Shown here: positions 1 through 8,422 of the stretch, piece by piece
Layout of the letters: the number at the start of each line of letters is the position of its first letter
Position numbering within the stretch: position 1 is the stretch's first letter
NCBI GenBank assembly: GCA_002176905.1
Contig: MSYE01000188.1
Location: forward strand, 1 to 11,991
DNA length: 11,991 bases
Direction: 5' to 3'
Origin: a bacterium F11
GTDB taxonomy: Bacteria > Elusimicrobiota > Elusimicrobia > F11
Position numbers and translations under genes: made by a program
Notes under the pieces: model-generated
What the model was told of the DNA's origin: nothing
Databases searched by the model: none
Seen by the model: the letters and a program-made list of their open reading frames with translations, nothing else

Positions 1-127
1 CAGATGATCACGGGCATCATCACCCCGTTTGAGGGCAAGTTCGGCACGAGCGGCTTTTAAAAGAACAATGGCATTATCGGGTTCTTCCTCAAGCGCCTTC
101 TTGTATTCAATAAGAGCCGCTTCAAAG
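1..127 (+). repeat. Terminal direct repeat, left copy (circular-contig overlap)
   Basis: These 127 bases are identical, base for base, to 11865-11991. Both copies end exactly at the window edges, and 127 is a common k-mer length in de Bruijn assemblers. This is the overlap left when a circular path is written out linearly, not a biological terminal repeat. It lies inside the TPR part of the peptidase gene. Confidence 0.9.
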
Positions 128-1281
128 AGACCTTTCTTTCTCATGCGATCCCCCAAACGCACCTTCCCTTTGACGTTGGCCCCAATCACAACATCTTCAT
201 CTATTTCTTCGAAGAATATATCATCTGAAAGGGCCCCCTTGGTTTTGTCCCATTTTTCTTCCGAGAGCTTCCCTTGCCAAACAACTTCAAACTCGGGTGG
301 GGTAATCTGATAAATGGTTGAGAAAGCTTTCGGAAAGGTTTTTTTTCTCATTAGTTTGAGGAATTTCACAAATTTTCGCTCCCCATGATCTTTCATTAAC
401 GATTCGATCGCGTGAGAAACCTGAGAGAAAGCCAATGACACCTCATCTTGATCCTTTAAATACACCAAAGAAGGAGACATCCGCTTGAATTCAATCAACC
501 GTTCTTCTTCCAAAGCTTCTAATAATTTCGTTTTTTGATTCGGCGACAAAAACACGGGAGGATCCGATCGCCAGGTTGTATCAAAATAACGAGCTGTCCC
601 CTCATGAAGCCACAACTCCGCCTGTGTCCAACTCAATTCATTGACCATCAGATGAACATATTCATGTGCCAACGCATCCAACCATCTGTATCCCATGGGT
701 AGGGATTGAGGAGAAAGAATCATCAAACGATGAAATTTGCATATCCCAATGGCACCGGATCGTTTCAATATCTCTTCTGTTAAAGTTGAGGCCGCTGAAA
801 ACTGCTCCTTAGAAGGATAGACCTCAATCCGAATCTTTCCCTTGGGCCGATGACCAAAAACTTTTTCCATGTGGGTTGCCGCTTCTTCAATTGCGGGCAA
901 CGCATAGAAGCGAAGAAAAGACTGGTCTTCTGGTAGGTAGAGAACAAAATGCTCTGATTCATAGGGAATCAGGTCTTCTGAAGCTTTGATGAGACCGGCC
1001 AAATAACTTTTGAGCCATGGGAATTGAGACTCTGTTTGAGGCGTGAGCGCATCAAAAGCCTTTTGATATTCTCCTCTCGAGAGATGAAAAAGGGAAGCCG
1101 GAACGCTTTTCTTACTGGCCAATCCGGCTTCCAAAATTTCAAGACTTTTTAGGGAACTGGACCCTTTTTTGGAAACACCCGGGAATTCCGTTTGAAATCC
1201 ATAGGCCAAGGCAGGAACAAGAAACAACAGAAAAAGTCTATTCCGATAATCTTTTAAAATATTTGTGAATGATATCTTCAT
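1..1281 (-). CDS. Secreted gluzincin metallopeptidase (peptidase-MA-like) with C-terminal TPRs; N-terminal 427 residues
   Basis: Reading starts at ATG 1281-1279 and runs off the left edge; the last 75 residues are encoded at 11864-11637, giving 502 aa in all. Residues 1-27 form a signal peptide: a charged start, then a hydrophobic run LFLLFLVPALA. After a helical region with a TPR-like stretch (about 64-80) comes the catalytic domain, about 108-310. It holds the zinc motif HEYVH at 206-210 and, 16 residues on, WLHEG, whose Glu227 is the likely third ligand. This matches the peptidase-MA-like gluzincin family (known for the family; assignment by motif). From about 370 the chain becomes TPR repeats. 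Export to the periplasm or cell surface is inferred. The substrate is unknown. It is the last gene of the operon; its start lies 44 bp inside the DUF4175 gene with only a weak ribosome site, which suggests translational coupling. Confidence 0.87.
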   Translation of the reverse strand, partial: MKISFTNILKDYRNRLFLLFLVPALAYGFQTEFPGVSKKGSSSLKSLEILEAGLASKKSVPASLFHLSRGEYQKAFDALTPQTESQFPWLKSYLAGLIKASEDLIPYESEHFVLYLPEDQSFLRFYALPAIEEAATHMEKVFGHRPKGKIRIEVYPSKEQFSAASTLTEEILKRSGAIGICKFHRLMILSPQSLPMGYRWLDALAHEYVHLMVNELSWTQAELWLHEGTARYFDTTWRSDPPVFLSPNQKTKLLEALEEERLIEFKRMSPSLVYLKDQDEVSLAFSQVSHAIESLMKDHGERKFVKFLKLMRKKTFPKAFSTIYQITPPEFEVVWQGKLSEEKWDKTKGALSDDIFFEEIDEDVVIGANVKGKVRLGDRMRKKGLFEAALIEYKKALEEEPDNAIVLLKAARAELALKRGDDARDHL

Positions 1282-4200
1282 ATATGTCGGGATATTTTTC
1301 TTTCAAAGATTCCAATAATTCTTCACGAAATTCTTTAGGGGGCCGGTAATCTTCAGCCTTAGGCAACTTCACTTTTCCCACTTTTTGTCCCTGAGATCCA
1401 GCTTGTTTACCACGGAAAATAACACGGGGACGTCTCCCCCCACCACCAGGACCCGACGGCATTTGCTGACCGGCCAGTTCGCCCATGGCCTGCTGGGCCT
1501 GGCTCAAGGCATTTTGGGCACTTTGTAGATGATGCAAGGCCGCCTCTTCTGCTCGTTGCGCAGATTGACTGTTATTCCCATTTAATTGATTTTTGGCTGT
1601 CCCCATCTCCCCTTGCGCATCAGCCAAGGATTGAATGAGAGGCACACCCAGATTTGCTGTTTTTTGAGATAAAAGTTGAAGATTCTTTCTTAAAGAGTGG
1701 GTTTCCCCTCCCAGTTCCCCTTGCTTGGTCGCCAATCCGGAGAACATCTTCTTCTCTTCACCAGAAAATCCATCCTTGACCTCGATGGGCTTTTTTAGCT
1801 CTTCTAGTATCGACTTTTCTTCCTCTTTAATTTTCCGAATCGAATCGATTTCGGGTATTTTCAGTTCCTTTTTTTCTAGCTCATTCTGATTTTGCTGAAG
1901 GTGATTAACAACAAAGGATAACCATTCTGGGCTGCTCTCAATCTGTTTATTAACAAACTCCGCCAACGTGTCTTTTACAGGTTTCTGCACGCGGGTTAAT
2001 GCCTTTTTCACAGAAGCCTCAAGATCTGGTTTCTTCAACAATGCGGCGACCTCATTGACCACCTTCTGTTGACGCTCAGCCAAATCCTGCAGAAGTTTTT
2101 CTTGTTTTTTTAATACCAAACCCAATCGTTTTGATTCCAACTTCTGTGTTTGAGAAAGCAGATCTCTTTGCTTGCTGATGATACTTTCCAACATTTCTTG
2201 CTCTTTGGAAATTTGATTGGCCATTTCCTCAGCTGAATCTTTTTGCAAATAAGATTCGTGGGCTTCAGTAATTTGGGATCTCATCTTTTCCGCCATATCG
2301 AGAAATTGTTTGGCCAACTCCAAAGCCCCTTTCGCATCTCCCTTTTTCATGGCCTCCTGAATCTGAGAAAGAAGGTCCTGACTTTTTCCCATCTCAAGGT
2401 TCTTTAATGCTTTTTGGTTGACAAAATCTTCGGGCAGCTCGTCGGGAAACTTCTGTAGAGATTGGGCCATCTCACTCAATATTTTGTGGGCTTTCTCAAC
2501 GAGATCCTGAATCTGCTTCATGGCCTTGGGATCAATACCCTTTTCATTCTGCGAGGCGGCATCCAACTGGTTCTTCAAATCTTTCCCAAGCTCCTTTAAA
2601 TCATCTCCGGCATCCCGAATATCTCTGGCCCGTTGGACTTTATTCAACTCATCAGAAAGGGCCAACATTCTCTCAAGTTCAGCCGAAATCTTTTCCATTT
2701 CCTTGGAGGCCACCTTTTTGTTGCGTGTTTGCAAAGCAGCCTGGGCTTTTTTAACCGCCCCTTGGTTAAGAGCTTGAAAATTATCCGACATGGCCCGATG
2801 TTCCAACCAGACCTCATAATCTGCAAGTGGGTCCTCCTCCATTGCAGAGACGATTTCATCCAACGATTTTTCAAGTTCCTGAGAATCCTTTGTTGCCTCA
2901 GCAAAGTCTCGGGTGAGATCATCAAACGGAGTCTCCCCAATCTCTGTTTTGGACTTCAACGTGGACACCTCCGCCAAAAGCTCCAAAACTTTATCTCGCC
3001 ATGTTTCAAGTGCCTCTTCGATGGCTTCGTGCCCTTTCTTAAAACTCGAAATCTCAATCAACCGCCATTCTGTCTCTGCCACCCCTGGACCCGTGACCAC
3101 ATTCCCGTCCAGAACTTTGATTTGGAACCGAACCAAGCTTCCGGGTTTCAGATTCTCTGCCCCCAAATCCCAATCAAACGTTTCCAGGGCATTTTCTTTG
3201 TCCCTTTTAAAAGTTTTTAATTTCTTTTGTTTTTCTGCCTTTCCGTCACCGACCCAAATCAAATTGGCTTTATCCAATCCAAAATCATCTGTGGCATGAA
3301 AAGTGAGGGGGATGGTTTCACTGGGGCCCACAACCAAATCCTCTTCCGGAGAAAGCATCTCAACAGTGGGAGGTTGATCCTCAATAACATAGAGAGGATA
3401 ACGTTCGCGGTCCTCGGTTACCGATCCGTCCTTGGTCTCAAATCGAAAACCGTACGTCCCCTTTTTGAACAAAGTAAACCGACATTCAATGCCGTCATCC
3501 TTAATAGTATTTCCCTTCTCTTCTGACCCATCCGAGAAGAGGAGCCGAACTGACTTAAGGGGTAAGCTGACATTGGCTTTCAGGGTCACACGGCTTCCAG
3601 AAAGGCCGGTGATCTCTGGTGAAGTTTGCTTGATAATATTTTCTCCCACATAATCAGGCTGACGAATTGTGATCTGAAAATTTTCAACACTGAGGGGCTT
3701 TGTGGGGCTAATGGTATAGCGTTCTCCCCAATCTTTCTTAAATTTAACCCGATAATGAAGCGGCTCCACGAGACCCTCGAAAACATAGCTTTGAACACCC
3801 TTTTGAGCCTTTCCGTATTCCACGGGATACCAGTCATTCTGTGCTTTGACATGGAGAACAGGCTTAATCAAAGACCGTTGCTTGGTAACAACTTTAATTT
3901 CAACATTCCCCCCCCAAGGAACCGTGGCATTTTTTGGACTGATATCAATATATTCATTGAGATTGATTCCCCCAAACGGAAAAAAGATCCGGGGAGTGAG
4001 AGGCAAATGATTCGGAAAAAAAGCCCACGCAGATCCTGATATCAGCAAAGAGCCAAGAAACAGGGTAAAAGTTCTTCCCCAAGACCAACGGGGGCAACAC
4101 CAATGGGCTGAGCAAGAATCCAGCTCATCGGCAACTTTTTGAAGATACCCCACACGCAATTCGGATGAAATACCGGGGCTGTCTTTTTGATGCGACAAAT

Positions 4201-4531
4201 TGAGGGCCAAACACAATTCATCTGGTCGAAGGGTTGAGGAGGATTTCCGCTTTTTGTTCTCATAGAGATGGTGGGCCTTTGATTTCATTGAAAAAATCAA
4301 AAAAGGAAAGAAAGGCGACAGAAAATAACCGCATGCGGAAACAACAACCAAAAACCAGAGAACTTGACGGCCCCAATAGGGTATCTCAAGCCAATGATCA
4401 AGAGCCGAAATAAGAAGGAATCCCAACAAAAGAACAGGCACAGCCCGAAGGATCCCTCGCAAAAGAGCGAAGACCACCAGCGTGACATTGGCTCGCCGAT
4501 TAAATCTCTGAATACTTAGTTGAGGGCTCAA
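1238..4531 (-). CDS. DUF4175-family membrane-anchored protein with long coiled-coil region
   Basis: This encodes 1097 aa. Hydrophobic segments at about 15-43, 55-80 and 154-171 place the remainder outside the cytoplasmic membrane. Residues about 190-500 are beta-rich and Ig-like (for example the segment around YIDISPKNATVPWGG, and later DDFGLDKANLIWVGDG). From about 510 to 1000 the chain is almost entirely charged heptad helix. A Gly-rich stretch near 1026-1033 leads to a conserved-looking tail: PPKEFREELLESLKEKYPDI, then KYFKRLSE. This order (N-terminal membrane helices, beta domain, long coil, final short helical domain) is that of DUF4175 proteins, whose function is not known. The start is TTG at 4531-4529, chosen because GGAAGGA lies 7 nt upstream and no usable ATG exists; it follows the glycosyltransferase stop by 4 nt. 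In other bacteria DUF4175 often sits near vWA/MoxR-type genes, which are absent here. Confidence 0.88.
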   Translation of the reverse strand: MSPQLSIQRFNRRANVTLVVFALLRGILRAVPVLLLGFLLISALDHWLEIPYWGRQVLWFLVVVSACGYFLSPFFPFLIFSMKSKAHHLYENKKRKSSSTLRPDELCLALNLSHQKDSPGISSELRVGYLQKVADELDSCSAHWCCPRWSWGRTFTLFLGSLLISGSAWAFFPNHLPLTPRIFFPFGGINLNEYIDISPKNATVPWGGNVEIKVVTKQRSLIKPVLHVKAQNDWYPVEYGKAQKGVQSYVFEGLVEPLHYRVKFKKDWGERYTISPTKPLSVENFQITIRQPDYVGENIIKQTSPEITGLSGSRVTLKANVSLPLKSVRLLFSDGSEEKGNTIKDDGIECRFTLFKKGTYGFRFETKDGSVTEDRERYPLYVIEDQPPTVEMLSPEEDLVVGPSETIPLTFHATDDFGLDKANLIWVGDGKAEKQKKLKTFKRDKENALETFDWDLGAENLKPGSLVRFQIKVLDGNVVTGPGVAETEWRLIEISSFKKGHEAIEEALETWRDKVLELLAEVSTLKSKTEIGETPFDDLTRDFAEATKDSQELEKSLDEIVSAMEEDPLADYEVWLEHRAMSDNFQALNQGAVKKAQAALQTRNKKVASKEMEKISAELERMLALSDELNKVQRARDIRDAGDDLKELGKDLKNQLDAASQNEKGIDPKAMKQIQDLVEKAHKILSEMAQSLQKFPDELPEDFVNQKALKNLEMGKSQDLLSQIQEAMKKGDAKGALELAKQFLDMAEKMRSQITEAHESYLQKDSAEEMANQISKEQEMLESIISKQRDLLSQTQKLESKRLGLVLKKQEKLLQDLAERQQKVVNEVAALLKKPDLEASVKKALTRVQKPVKDTLAEFVNKQIESSPEWLSFVVNHLQQNQNELEKKELKIPEIDSIRKIKEEEKSILEELKKPIEVKDGFSGEEKKMFSGLATKQGELGGETHSLRKNLQLLSQKTANLGVPLIQSLADAQGEMGTAKNQLNGNNSQSAQRAEEAALHHLQSAQNALSQAQQAMGELAGQQMPSGPGGGGRRPRVIFRGKQAGSQGQKVGKVKLPKAEDYRPPKEFREELLESLKEKYPDIYEDIIHKYFKRLSE

Positions 4532-4545
4532 TGTTTCATCCTTCC
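4532..4545 (-). promoter_or_regulatory. Ribosome binding site for the TTG start of the DUF4175 gene
   Basis: GGAAGGA forms the last codons of the glycosyltransferase (its TGA stop overlaps the motif) and stands 7 nt before TTG 4531. This strong site is the reason for accepting the TTG start. Confidence 0.65.
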
Positions 4546-6164
4546 GGTTGATATCCGCTTAACATCATAAGTTTTTTTAAGGAAGATGGGTCATCCTTAA
4601 AATCATAGAGAAAGATGGAGTGACCAATCTTTTTAGAAGGTTCTTTTTCTTTTAACCATGCAAATATATTTTTGTCAGCAAAATAAGTGGCCTGATAATG
4701 GGTTACGGAAATGGCCAACTTGGTTGGATGGAGACCCGAGCGCTCTCGATGATCGGTTCGTCCGGTAATGGCGTCCGAACCAACGTCAATATAAGCAATC
4801 CCATAGGCATTGGGATCAGCTACCCCAAAATAAGATAAAAATATCCCCTTTTTTAGATCTTCTTGATCCAATTCTTGACTTAACAGTTTCAGACCTTGTC
4901 CCCAATCCACATTCGAATCGGTGACATATTGATACCCTTTCTTTGGCCCCCCACTCATTTCATTAAAATAAGACAAAAAATGGGGTTTAACAAACCACAT
5001 TTCCATCAAGAGCCAACCCAACAAGAAAACAGGAAAGATACGTCCCCTTCCCTTCATTAAGGAGAGACCAACGGCAGCAAAGAGAATCAGAAAAGGATAA
5101 ACCGCCAGGATATGCCGATGGCCAATTTGAACTTTGGAACCACAGGCCAACACAAATAAAAGGAGGGGTGGGATGACCAAGAGGGAATGATATCCTTTTC
5201 GATGTTGATAAAATAAGACAAGAGACGAGAGAAATCCCAGGAGCAAGGGAAGAGGGGTCTTAAAAAGGAATAGGAAGGGAAAGTAAAGGGCCCACCCAGT
5301 AGTTTGATGTTCACCCAAAAAATAACTGGACCGTCCTGATTGGGCCCTTGTGATGATCCTTTTAAGCCCCCCCCAAAAAATCGGTAGCCCATCCCCCTGG
5401 TAGAGGATCAAAAGGACCAAGAAAGAGACCCCAATAATAAGGAGGAACTTCAAATAGGGACCTCTTTGGCGAAGTTCCTTTCGGATCTCCCGGTGCCTCC
5501 ACCACATCCATCCCAACAAGACAAAAACCGTTGGAAAGAGAGCGATGGCCAGAAACTTACTTCCCAAGCACAAACCAAGGGAGAGCCCAGCCAGGATACT
5601 GCCCTTCCATGACCGCCAATGAAGAAGGCCCACAAAAAAACAGAAATAGAAAAAAGAAAACGAAAGATCGGTCGAAACCAAGGTCCCATGCGCCAAGAAC
5701 GTAGGGGAGAAAGACCAGAAACCCATGGCCAAGAAAGCCGCAAACGGCCCAGCCAGGACATATCCCATCCAACAAAGGATCACCCCCAATAAAACGGAAA
5801 GCCCCATTTGCATCCAACGTCCCCGCTTCATGAGGGTTTCATGAGAGACACGGTTTCGAAACAAAAAGGTATCAGCAAATTGATACTGATCGTGTGGAGA
5901 CCACGTCTGTTTCAGCCAGGCGGGATGAGTAATGGGAACCAAGGGTTTTAGACTCATCAGGGGAAGCGCCGCCCACATTTCCCCAAAAGGGGGATGATGG
6001 AACCCATTGAATCGAAAATCACCGGTTTTCCAATAAACATACCCTGCCGTAAGGTGAACAGGCTCATCATAAGTTGGAGAGAAAGATTTGATGGCGGTTG
6101 ATCCCAAATACAGATGAAAGAAGATAAAAAAGACCCCAAATCCCAACAGGAGTTTACCCTTCAT
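4536..6164 (-). CDS. GT-C glycosyltransferase, PMT/GT39-like (dolichyl- or polyprenyl-phosphate-sugar dependent)
   Basis: The 542-aa protein has around ten hydrophobic membrane segments. The first periplasmic loop carries YDEP (Asp33-Glu34) followed by HHPPF at 56-60, the expected acidic catalytic/binding site of PMT-type GT-C enzymes. Further conserved-looking features are STD at 164-166, KTP at 302-304 and GHRH at 348-351. After the last helix comes YFNEMSGGPKKG, then DSNVDWGQGLKLL, a signature often seen at the end of bacterial GT39-like proteins. It should move a sugar from a lipid phosphate carrier to an acceptor on the outer face of the membrane; sugar and acceptor are unknown. ATG 6164 is preferred because AAGGA lies just upstream and it follows the previous stop by 10 nt. 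A longer frame to 6248 would overlap the DUF2723 gene by 74 bp and add a non-hydrophobic leader. Confidence 0.88.
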   Translation of the reverse strand: MKGKLLLGFGVFFIFFHLYLGSTAIKSFSPTYDEPVHLTAGYVYWKTGDFRFNGFHHPPFGEMWAALPLMSLKPLVPITHPAWLKQTWSPHDQYQFADTFLFRNRVSHETLMKRGRWMQMGLSVLLGVILCWMGYVLAGPFAAFLAMGFWSFSPTFLAHGTLVSTDLSFSFFYFCFFVGLLHWRSWKGSILAGLSLGLCLGSKFLAIALFPTVFVLLGWMWWRHREIRKELRQRGPYLKFLLIIGVSFLVLLILYQGDGLPIFWGGLKRIITRAQSGRSSYFLGEHQTTGWALYFPFLFLFKTPLPLLLGFLSSLVLFYQHRKGYHSLLVIPPLLLFVLACGSKVQIGHRHILAVYPFLILFAAVGLSLMKGRGRIFPVFLLGWLLMEMWFVKPHFLSYFNEMSGGPKKGYQYVTDSNVDWGQGLKLLSQELDQEDLKKGIFLSYFGVADPNAYGIAYIDVGSDAITGRTDHRERSGLHPTKLAISVTHYQATYFADKNIFAWLKEKEPSKKIGHSIFLYDFKDDPSSLKKLMMLSGYQPEG

Positions 6165-6174
6165 TTTGTCATCC
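6165..6174 (-). promoter_or_regulatory. Ribosome binding site of the GT39-like gene
   Basis: AAGGA overlaps the TAA stop of the DUF2723 gene and lies about 7 nt before ATG 6164. It decides the start in favour of 6164 over the longer frame from 6248 and indicates coupled translation of the two glycosyltransferases. Confidence 0.7.
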
Positions 6175-8283
6175 TTATGATTTTCCCCGCTGTTGACGAT
6201 AGAGGGCTTGAGGAAGATACTTTTTGGCCGCCGCCATATGGGGATCAATCTCCAGTGCTTGCTTCAAATAACCTACCACTTTATTCCAATCCCGATCCCA
6301 ATAACTTACAGCCAAATTATAGAACGCTTGGGCATTGGGCCCAAAGACAGTGGCTTTTTCATAATACTGACGGGCTTTGGTAAGATCCTTTTTCTTTTCA
6401 GCGGCCGCTCCCGCATTTGTATAGGTATCCGATATCTCTTTTTTTATTCCCCGAACCAAGCTCGGAAGGCTTTTGTAATTTTTTGAAAGGGTTAACATAT
6501 GGGTTTGCTTGCGAATCGCTCGCTCATACTCTTGGAGCGCACCGTCAAAATCTCCTTTCACAAACCGAAGATAGCCCCGATGGACGGTGGGCCTGGCAAA
6601 GGTGGGATCAATTGTTTCTGCCCGACGAAAATTCCATTCCGCTCGCTTATAATTATTTTGTTTGAGATCGTCTAATCCCCAACGGGTATAAGCCCTTGCG
6701 TAATCAGAAACAAGATCAGATGAGAAAAATTCAATGTCTCCATCGTACTGATACGTTCCCCTATAAATACATAGGTGGTCCAAAAGAAAGGAAGTGTCCC
6801 TTCCTGAAACTTGACCAGTTTCCAATATCTCCACAAGAAAGCCATGTGGCTTAATTTGAAGACCCGAAATGGGATCAACGCTTGTTTCCTGGCCCACCAC
6901 CAATGGGCGTTGGCCAATATCCTTCTTCATATTGAGAAACCCTTCATTCTTTTTTAGAGATCGAGGCGGAAAAGAAGGCGTTCCCCACCGTTTCATCATA
7001 TCCCAATACCACGGGCTGGCAGAAAGACCCGTTGAAATAAGGCTGACATCCTTCCGACGTCTAGACATCACCTGGTCGTGCCAAAGCGTGAACAGTTGAA
7101 CATCCTCATGAAAAACAAGAATTGCTCCGGGAGGCGTGCAACGAAACACATTTGCGGCATAATCTCTCGTATAGGAATTCCATCTTTTATTTGAGCGCGC
7201 AAAGCCATGGGATACATTGATCATAAGGAAAAGCGGAATAAGAACACAAAAGATCTTTCTGGATATGGAAGTTTGCATGAGAAAAGTTAATCCAAAAGCC
7301 AGGACAATCGTTAAGATCAAATCAGGAACGGGATAAGCGGCCTCAAGAACCGCCAGTGCATGCGGATTGGGTGGCATATTGGCCAAAAACAAATAAAAGG
7401 GGCCTGAGATAACAAAAAGAGTAAGAAAAAAAAGGAAGAGTGATTTTCCATGACGGTAGAGAGCCCATCCTCCACAGGCCAGAAACGGCCAAATCCAAAT
7501 TCCCATTGAGGAGGTCAGATGACCAAGAAAATGAAAAATTCCGGCCATGAAATTTTCGCCCTTAACATAATTGAGGGATAACAAATCCAAGGTTCCCCCA
7601 TAACTTTTGCGAGAGACCGATCGAAAAAGAGAACCCAAAGAATCGGGATTGGCCCAATCCAAAAGAGGTTGCTGGAGAGATCGAATAGGCATATACAAAA
7701 AAACGCCAAGACCCATCAAAAAGAATAGCGAAAAAAGACTCCAATTTTTAAATTTCATAACGCTTCCAAACCAAACCACAAGAACCGGAAAAAGAAGCAT
7801 CATATCCATTCGAATTCCCAGTCCCAGCGTCATTAACAAAGCAGTGAGAATGGGCTTCTCTAACACAAAACAAGAATAGAGGATAAGAACAATCCAGAGC
7901 ACACCCAATGAATACATCTCCGGAACAACCGAAAGTTCCCAAAAGGGGACAGAGAACCCAAAGAAGGAGCTGGCAAAGACAGAAACAAGGATGGAGTGCC
8001 ATTTGCGAAGCAACAGAAAAAGAAACACAATGGTCAATGCCCCGCAAAATGCTGAAAACATATTCACACGAAAGATAAAGTTTCCCAAAGGAAGATAGGA
8101 AAATAACGATCCCAAAAGCGTATAGAGAGGATATCCTGGAGGATGCGCAACACCCAATGTTGTCAACAAAATGACCATCTCCCCAGCATCACGATAGGGT
8201 GGAAGAAAGGCTGTTGTTGTATATCCATACAAACAAAAGAAAACAGCAAAGATTCCTATGGGGGCAATTTTATTCTTGTCCAT
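6175..8283 (-). CDS. DUF2723 (GT117-like) membrane glycosyltransferase with C-terminal TPR domain
   Basis: The protein is 702 aa. The N-terminus carries the DUF2723 signature: YRDAGEM at 30-36 in the first loop (Asp32, Glu35), then GVAHPPGYPLY at 44-54. A series of hydrophobic helices follows up to about residue 358. DUF2723 belongs to the GT-C membrane glycosyltransferases; the eukaryotic relative TMEM260 is a protein O-mannosyltransferase (family knowledge). A soluble part begins around 360, and from about 526 to 690 TPR repeats appear, for example DLKQNNYKRAEWNFRRAETI with a following DP turn, and again NLAVSYW to ALEIDP. Transfer of sugars to exported proteins or polymers is likely; the real substrate cannot be read from the sequence. 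It is the first complete gene of the minus-strand operon, with only 10 nt before the next start. No clear promoter lies upstream; instead the stop of another minus-strand frame overlaps this start. Confidence 0.88.
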   Translation of the reverse strand: MDKNKIAPIGIFAVFFCLYGYTTTAFLPPYRDAGEMVILLTTLGVAHPPGYPLYTLLGSLFSYLPLGNFIFRVNMFSAFCGALTIVFLFLLLRKWHSILVSVFASSFFGFSVPFWELSVVPEMYSLGVLWIVLILYSCFVLEKPILTALLMTLGLGIRMDMMLLFPVLVVWFGSVMKFKNWSLFSLFFLMGLGVFLYMPIRSLQQPLLDWANPDSLGSLFRSVSRKSYGGTLDLLSLNYVKGENFMAGIFHFLGHLTSSMGIWIWPFLACGGWALYRHGKSLFLFFLTLFVISGPFYLFLANMPPNPHALAVLEAAYPVPDLILTIVLAFGLTFLMQTSISRKIFCVLIPLFLMINVSHGFARSNKRWNSYTRDYAANVFRCTPPGAILVFHEDVQLFTLWHDQVMSRRRKDVSLISTGLSASPWYWDMMKRWGTPSFPPRSLKKNEGFLNMKKDIGQRPLVVGQETSVDPISGLQIKPHGFLVEILETGQVSGRDTSFLLDHLCIYRGTYQYDGDIEFFSSDLVSDYARAYTRWGLDDLKQNNYKRAEWNFRRAETIDPTFARPTVHRGYLRFVKGDFDGALQEYERAIRKQTHMLTLSKNYKSLPSLVRGIKKEISDTYTNAGAAAEKKKDLTKARQYYEKATVFGPNAQAFYNLAVSYWDRDWNKVVGYLKQALEIDPHMAAAKKYLPQALYRQQRGKS

Positions 8284-8422
8284 TCAACTCAATAACACCT
8301 TCATCTTCGATGAGGATCTCCTCCTCCAAATTGGGAACGATTTTCGTAGGAGAAGAGATTTCAACGGTATGGGTTTCTGTAGATTGAGAAGAAGTAAAGA
8401 CCGAAAAACCTTTGAAATGGAA
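8270..8422 (-). pseudogene. Possible C-terminal remnant of an upstream operon gene, 5' end missing
   Basis: A minus-strand frame opens right after an in-frame TGA (8425-8423) and ends at TAA 8272-8270, so its last bases overlap the ATG of the DUF2723 gene (8283-8281). It has no start codon. The roughly 50 residues end in an acidic tail, LEEEILIEDEGVIELNGQE, preceded by a Ser/Thr-rich stretch. The stop/start overlap is what one expects within a tightly packed operon such as this one. I think the tail (about 8270-8385) is real coding sequence cut off by a junction near 8385, but chance antisense coding is not excluded. No family is recognisable. Confidence 0.4.

Noticed and set aside
1..127. 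Terminal direct repeats as transposon ends or att sites
   Set aside because: The repeat is inside a coding region, ends exactly at both window edges, has no inverted ends and no recombinase gene nearby; contig overlap explains it fully.
2520..4039. Plus-strand open frames inside the DUF4175 gene
   Set aside because: They are shadows of the long minus-strand coding frame, without recognisable content.
6165..6248. Longer glycosyltransferase starting at 6248
   Set aside because: It would overlap the DUF2723 gene by 74 bp and lacks a ribosome site; ATG 6164 has AAGGA and is followed directly by a membrane helix.
8317..8328. GGAGGAGGAG (minus strand) as ribosome site of the DUF2723 gene
   Set aside because: It is more than 30 nt from the start; the run encodes Glu-Glu-Glu in the preceding minus-strand frame.
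8258..8383. N-terminal 42 residues of the plus-strand frame as part of the coiled-coil protein
   Set aside because: The composition is unlike the rod (hydrophobic, Phe- and Gly-containing, the only Cys), and it overlaps the DUF2723 start and its upstream tail on the other strand; it is probably a by-product of the junction.
8284..8416. Divergent promoter region between the DUF2723 and coiled-coil genes
   Set aside because: No acceptable -35/-10 pair was found in either direction, and the stretch reads better as coding sequence on both sides of a junction.
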